Assembly: GCF_947179165.1 (NCBI RefSeq)
Contig: NC_077246.1
Location: forward strand, 73,288,421 to 73,352,420
Reading direction: 5' to 3'
DNA from: Solanum dulcamara
Lineage: Eukaryota; Streptophyta; Magnoliopsida; Solanales; Solanaceae
Length of the DNA stretch: 64,000 nucleotides
Of the stretch, positions 62,871-64,000 are shown piece after piece (position 1 is the stretch's first letter; every line of letters starts with the position of its first letter). A model generated the notes under the pieces. The model saw only the letters and a program-made list of their open reading frames with translations. It did no database searches and was not told the origin of the DNA. The translations under genes and the position numbers were made by a program.

Positions 62871-63262
62871 GAATATTTTATTGGCGATGCAACGGAAATT
62901 AGGCAATTTTACCAGTTTTTTGTGTGTGTTAGCCCCCAATTTTTAGGTGTCGGTGGTTCGGGTCGAACTTTCTTGGATTCTTTCATAATTGCATTTGAAT
63001 CGACCTGGGGAACGACTCCAGTAGCCCTGGCGGTGCTTTAGAGGGGTTTAAAAGTATTTTATTGGCGATAAAATAGGAATTAGGCGATTTTGCCAGTTTT
63101 TCGTGTGTGTTAGCCCACAGATTTTTAGGTGCCGGGGGTCCGAGTCGAACTTTCTGGAATTCTTCCATTATAGCATCTGTAATGACCTGATAAATGACTC
63201 TAGTGGTCCCGATGGTGCATTACAGGGGTTTGAAAACATTTTATTCCCGACGCAACAGGAAT
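62871..63262 (-). repeat. 182-bp satellite in inverted orientation (about 2.2 monomers)
   Basis: At about 62870 the array switches strand. After ACACCAAAAACTG the sequence reads AATATTTTATTGGCGATGC and GCAATTTTACCAG, then TTTTTTGTGTGTGTTAGCCC, the reverse complement of the monomer landmarks. It continues for two units to CGACGCAACAGGAAT. The last + unit and the first - unit can pair as a long hairpin with a loop of about 40 bp. Confidence 0.95.
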
Positions 63263-63701
63263 GAGTACTTTTTCTAGACCAAACTCCATCTGCCAAACCC
63301 AACGGAGTAGTCGAATTTCCATTCCAAGATTTGAAACTCCAAAAGTTGATCAAAGTCAAATCTTGGCTTAAAAATCCTCAAATTCCTAACTCAAGACCTC
63401 AAATATTCGTTACAACTCCAAAATAAATTTTGTAAAACTCACCCAGACTAATGTTCACATTCTGAAGCTGTTGGAATCGACAGAATTTCGTTCCAAAACC
63501 CGCAGCTTTGGTTGGTATCGAAATCACTTTTTCACCTCTTAACTCTATAAAATTCAAGAATTTGCACAATTTACAAACTATTAAGATTTTGATACTTTCA
63601 ACTACACAAACCGATCAAATAATACTCGGGGGAACTAACGATAGGGGTAAAATGATAATTTTACACAAATTGTAAAAATGACCCTCAAGGTCATTACAAC
63701 A
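63262..63701 (-). mobile_element. Candidate 3' LTR of a Ty3/gypsy element
   Basis: The segment starts TGAGTAC at the satellite border and ends TTACAACA just after the end of the polyprotein frame. On the - strand it therefore runs TGTTGTAATGACC...GTACTCA, with the TG...CA ends expected of an LTR (about 440 bp). A short purine-rich stretch (GTGATGGG) lies between the stop codon and TGTTG, where the polypurine tract should be. The limits are inferred from position and TG/CA ends; the partner LTR lies outside the window. Confidence 0.65.
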
Positions 63702-63708
63702 CCCATCA

Positions 63709-64000
63709 CTAAAAAGGATATTCGTCCTCGAACAAGAGATAAAAGAAAGTATCTAGGGTCTCAAAAAGTTGAGGGTATCGAGCCCGCATATCAGACTTTA
63801 ACTCCCAAGTCGACTCCTCAATAGGCCGATGCCGCCATTGCACCTTGACCGAAGTGATCTCCTTGGTCCTGACTCTACAAAGCTGCCTATATAGGATAGT
63901 TGTTGGCTCTTCCTCATAAGTCAAATCTGGACCGAACTCTACCGCGTCATAAGAAATCACATGAGACTCATCCGGTATGTACTTGAGAAGCATGGGAACA
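63709..64000 (-). CDS. Ty3/gypsy retrotransposon polyprotein, C-terminal end (integrase chromodomain), partial
   Basis: The - strand frame enters from beyond the right edge and ends at TAG 63709-63711. The text LCRVRTKEITSVKVQWRHRP followed by IEESTWELKSDMRARYPQLF is the chromodomain-type C terminus of plant Ty3/gypsy integrases (chromovirus lineage), where the usual form is VKVxWxxxxxEEATWExExDMRxRYPxLF. The integrase chromodomain steers insertion towards particular chromatin. The visible frame has no stop before its end, so the element may be fairly young. It ends 8 bp before the candidate LTR. Gag, protease, RT and the integrase core lie outside the window. The clade (Tekay/Del or other) is not settled. 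Confidence 0.85.
   Translation of the reverse strand, partial: VPMLLKYIPDESHVISYDAVEFGPDLTYEEEPTTILYRQLCRVRTKEITSVKVQWRHRPIEESTWELKSDMRARYPQLFETLDTFFYLLFEDEYPF

Overview
This is plant nuclear DNA, most likely Solanaceae and probably Solanum. The reasons are GT-AG introns with AT-rich interiors, several TS-type SINE copies with the (TTG)n tail typical of Solanaceae, a decayed plastid rpl16 insertion, and a Ty3/gypsy chromodomain element at the right edge. The species is inferred from these families and was not checked by any search.

Layout. (1) 1-3300 is AT-rich intergenic DNA whose only clear structure is a ~106-bp degenerate tandem repeat at 2160-2785. (2) About 3300-14100 holds one protein-coding gene on the + strand, a calponin-homology (CH) kinesin-14. 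It can be traced as 19 coding exons from ATG 4256 to TGA 13819 and encodes roughly 1,190 residues: CH domain, short coiled-coil neck, internal motor domain and a long basic tail with 13 perfectly spaced 13-residue RSPT repeats. Its introns hold SINE copies, a dead L1-type LINE end and a foldback MITE. One intron (10637-10741) has all the sequence hallmarks of a rare U12-type AT-AC intron. Two AACGG (MSA-like) boxes near 3335 and 3367 would fit mitotic expression. (3) About 14497-62870 is one large satellite array of ~182-bp monomers, about 263 copies in head-to-tail order, with higher-order duplication, many truncated units and one plastid-DNA insertion (21967-22415). (4) At about 62870 the satellite flips orientation for ~2.2 monomers. 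(5) From 63262 to the right edge lie a candidate LTR and the 3' end of a Ty3/gypsy polyprotein on the - strand. It probably inserted into the satellite, so the array may continue beyond the window.

The many reading frames of 60-220 codons inside the array, on both strands, are translations of the satellite and not genes. I found no operon, CRISPR array, rRNA or tRNA gene. The items most worth following up are the U12 intron, the unresolved reading phase between kinesin exons 8 and 9, the satellite's higher-order structure with CpG-focused decay, and the two junctions (plastid insertion, inversion plus retroelement).
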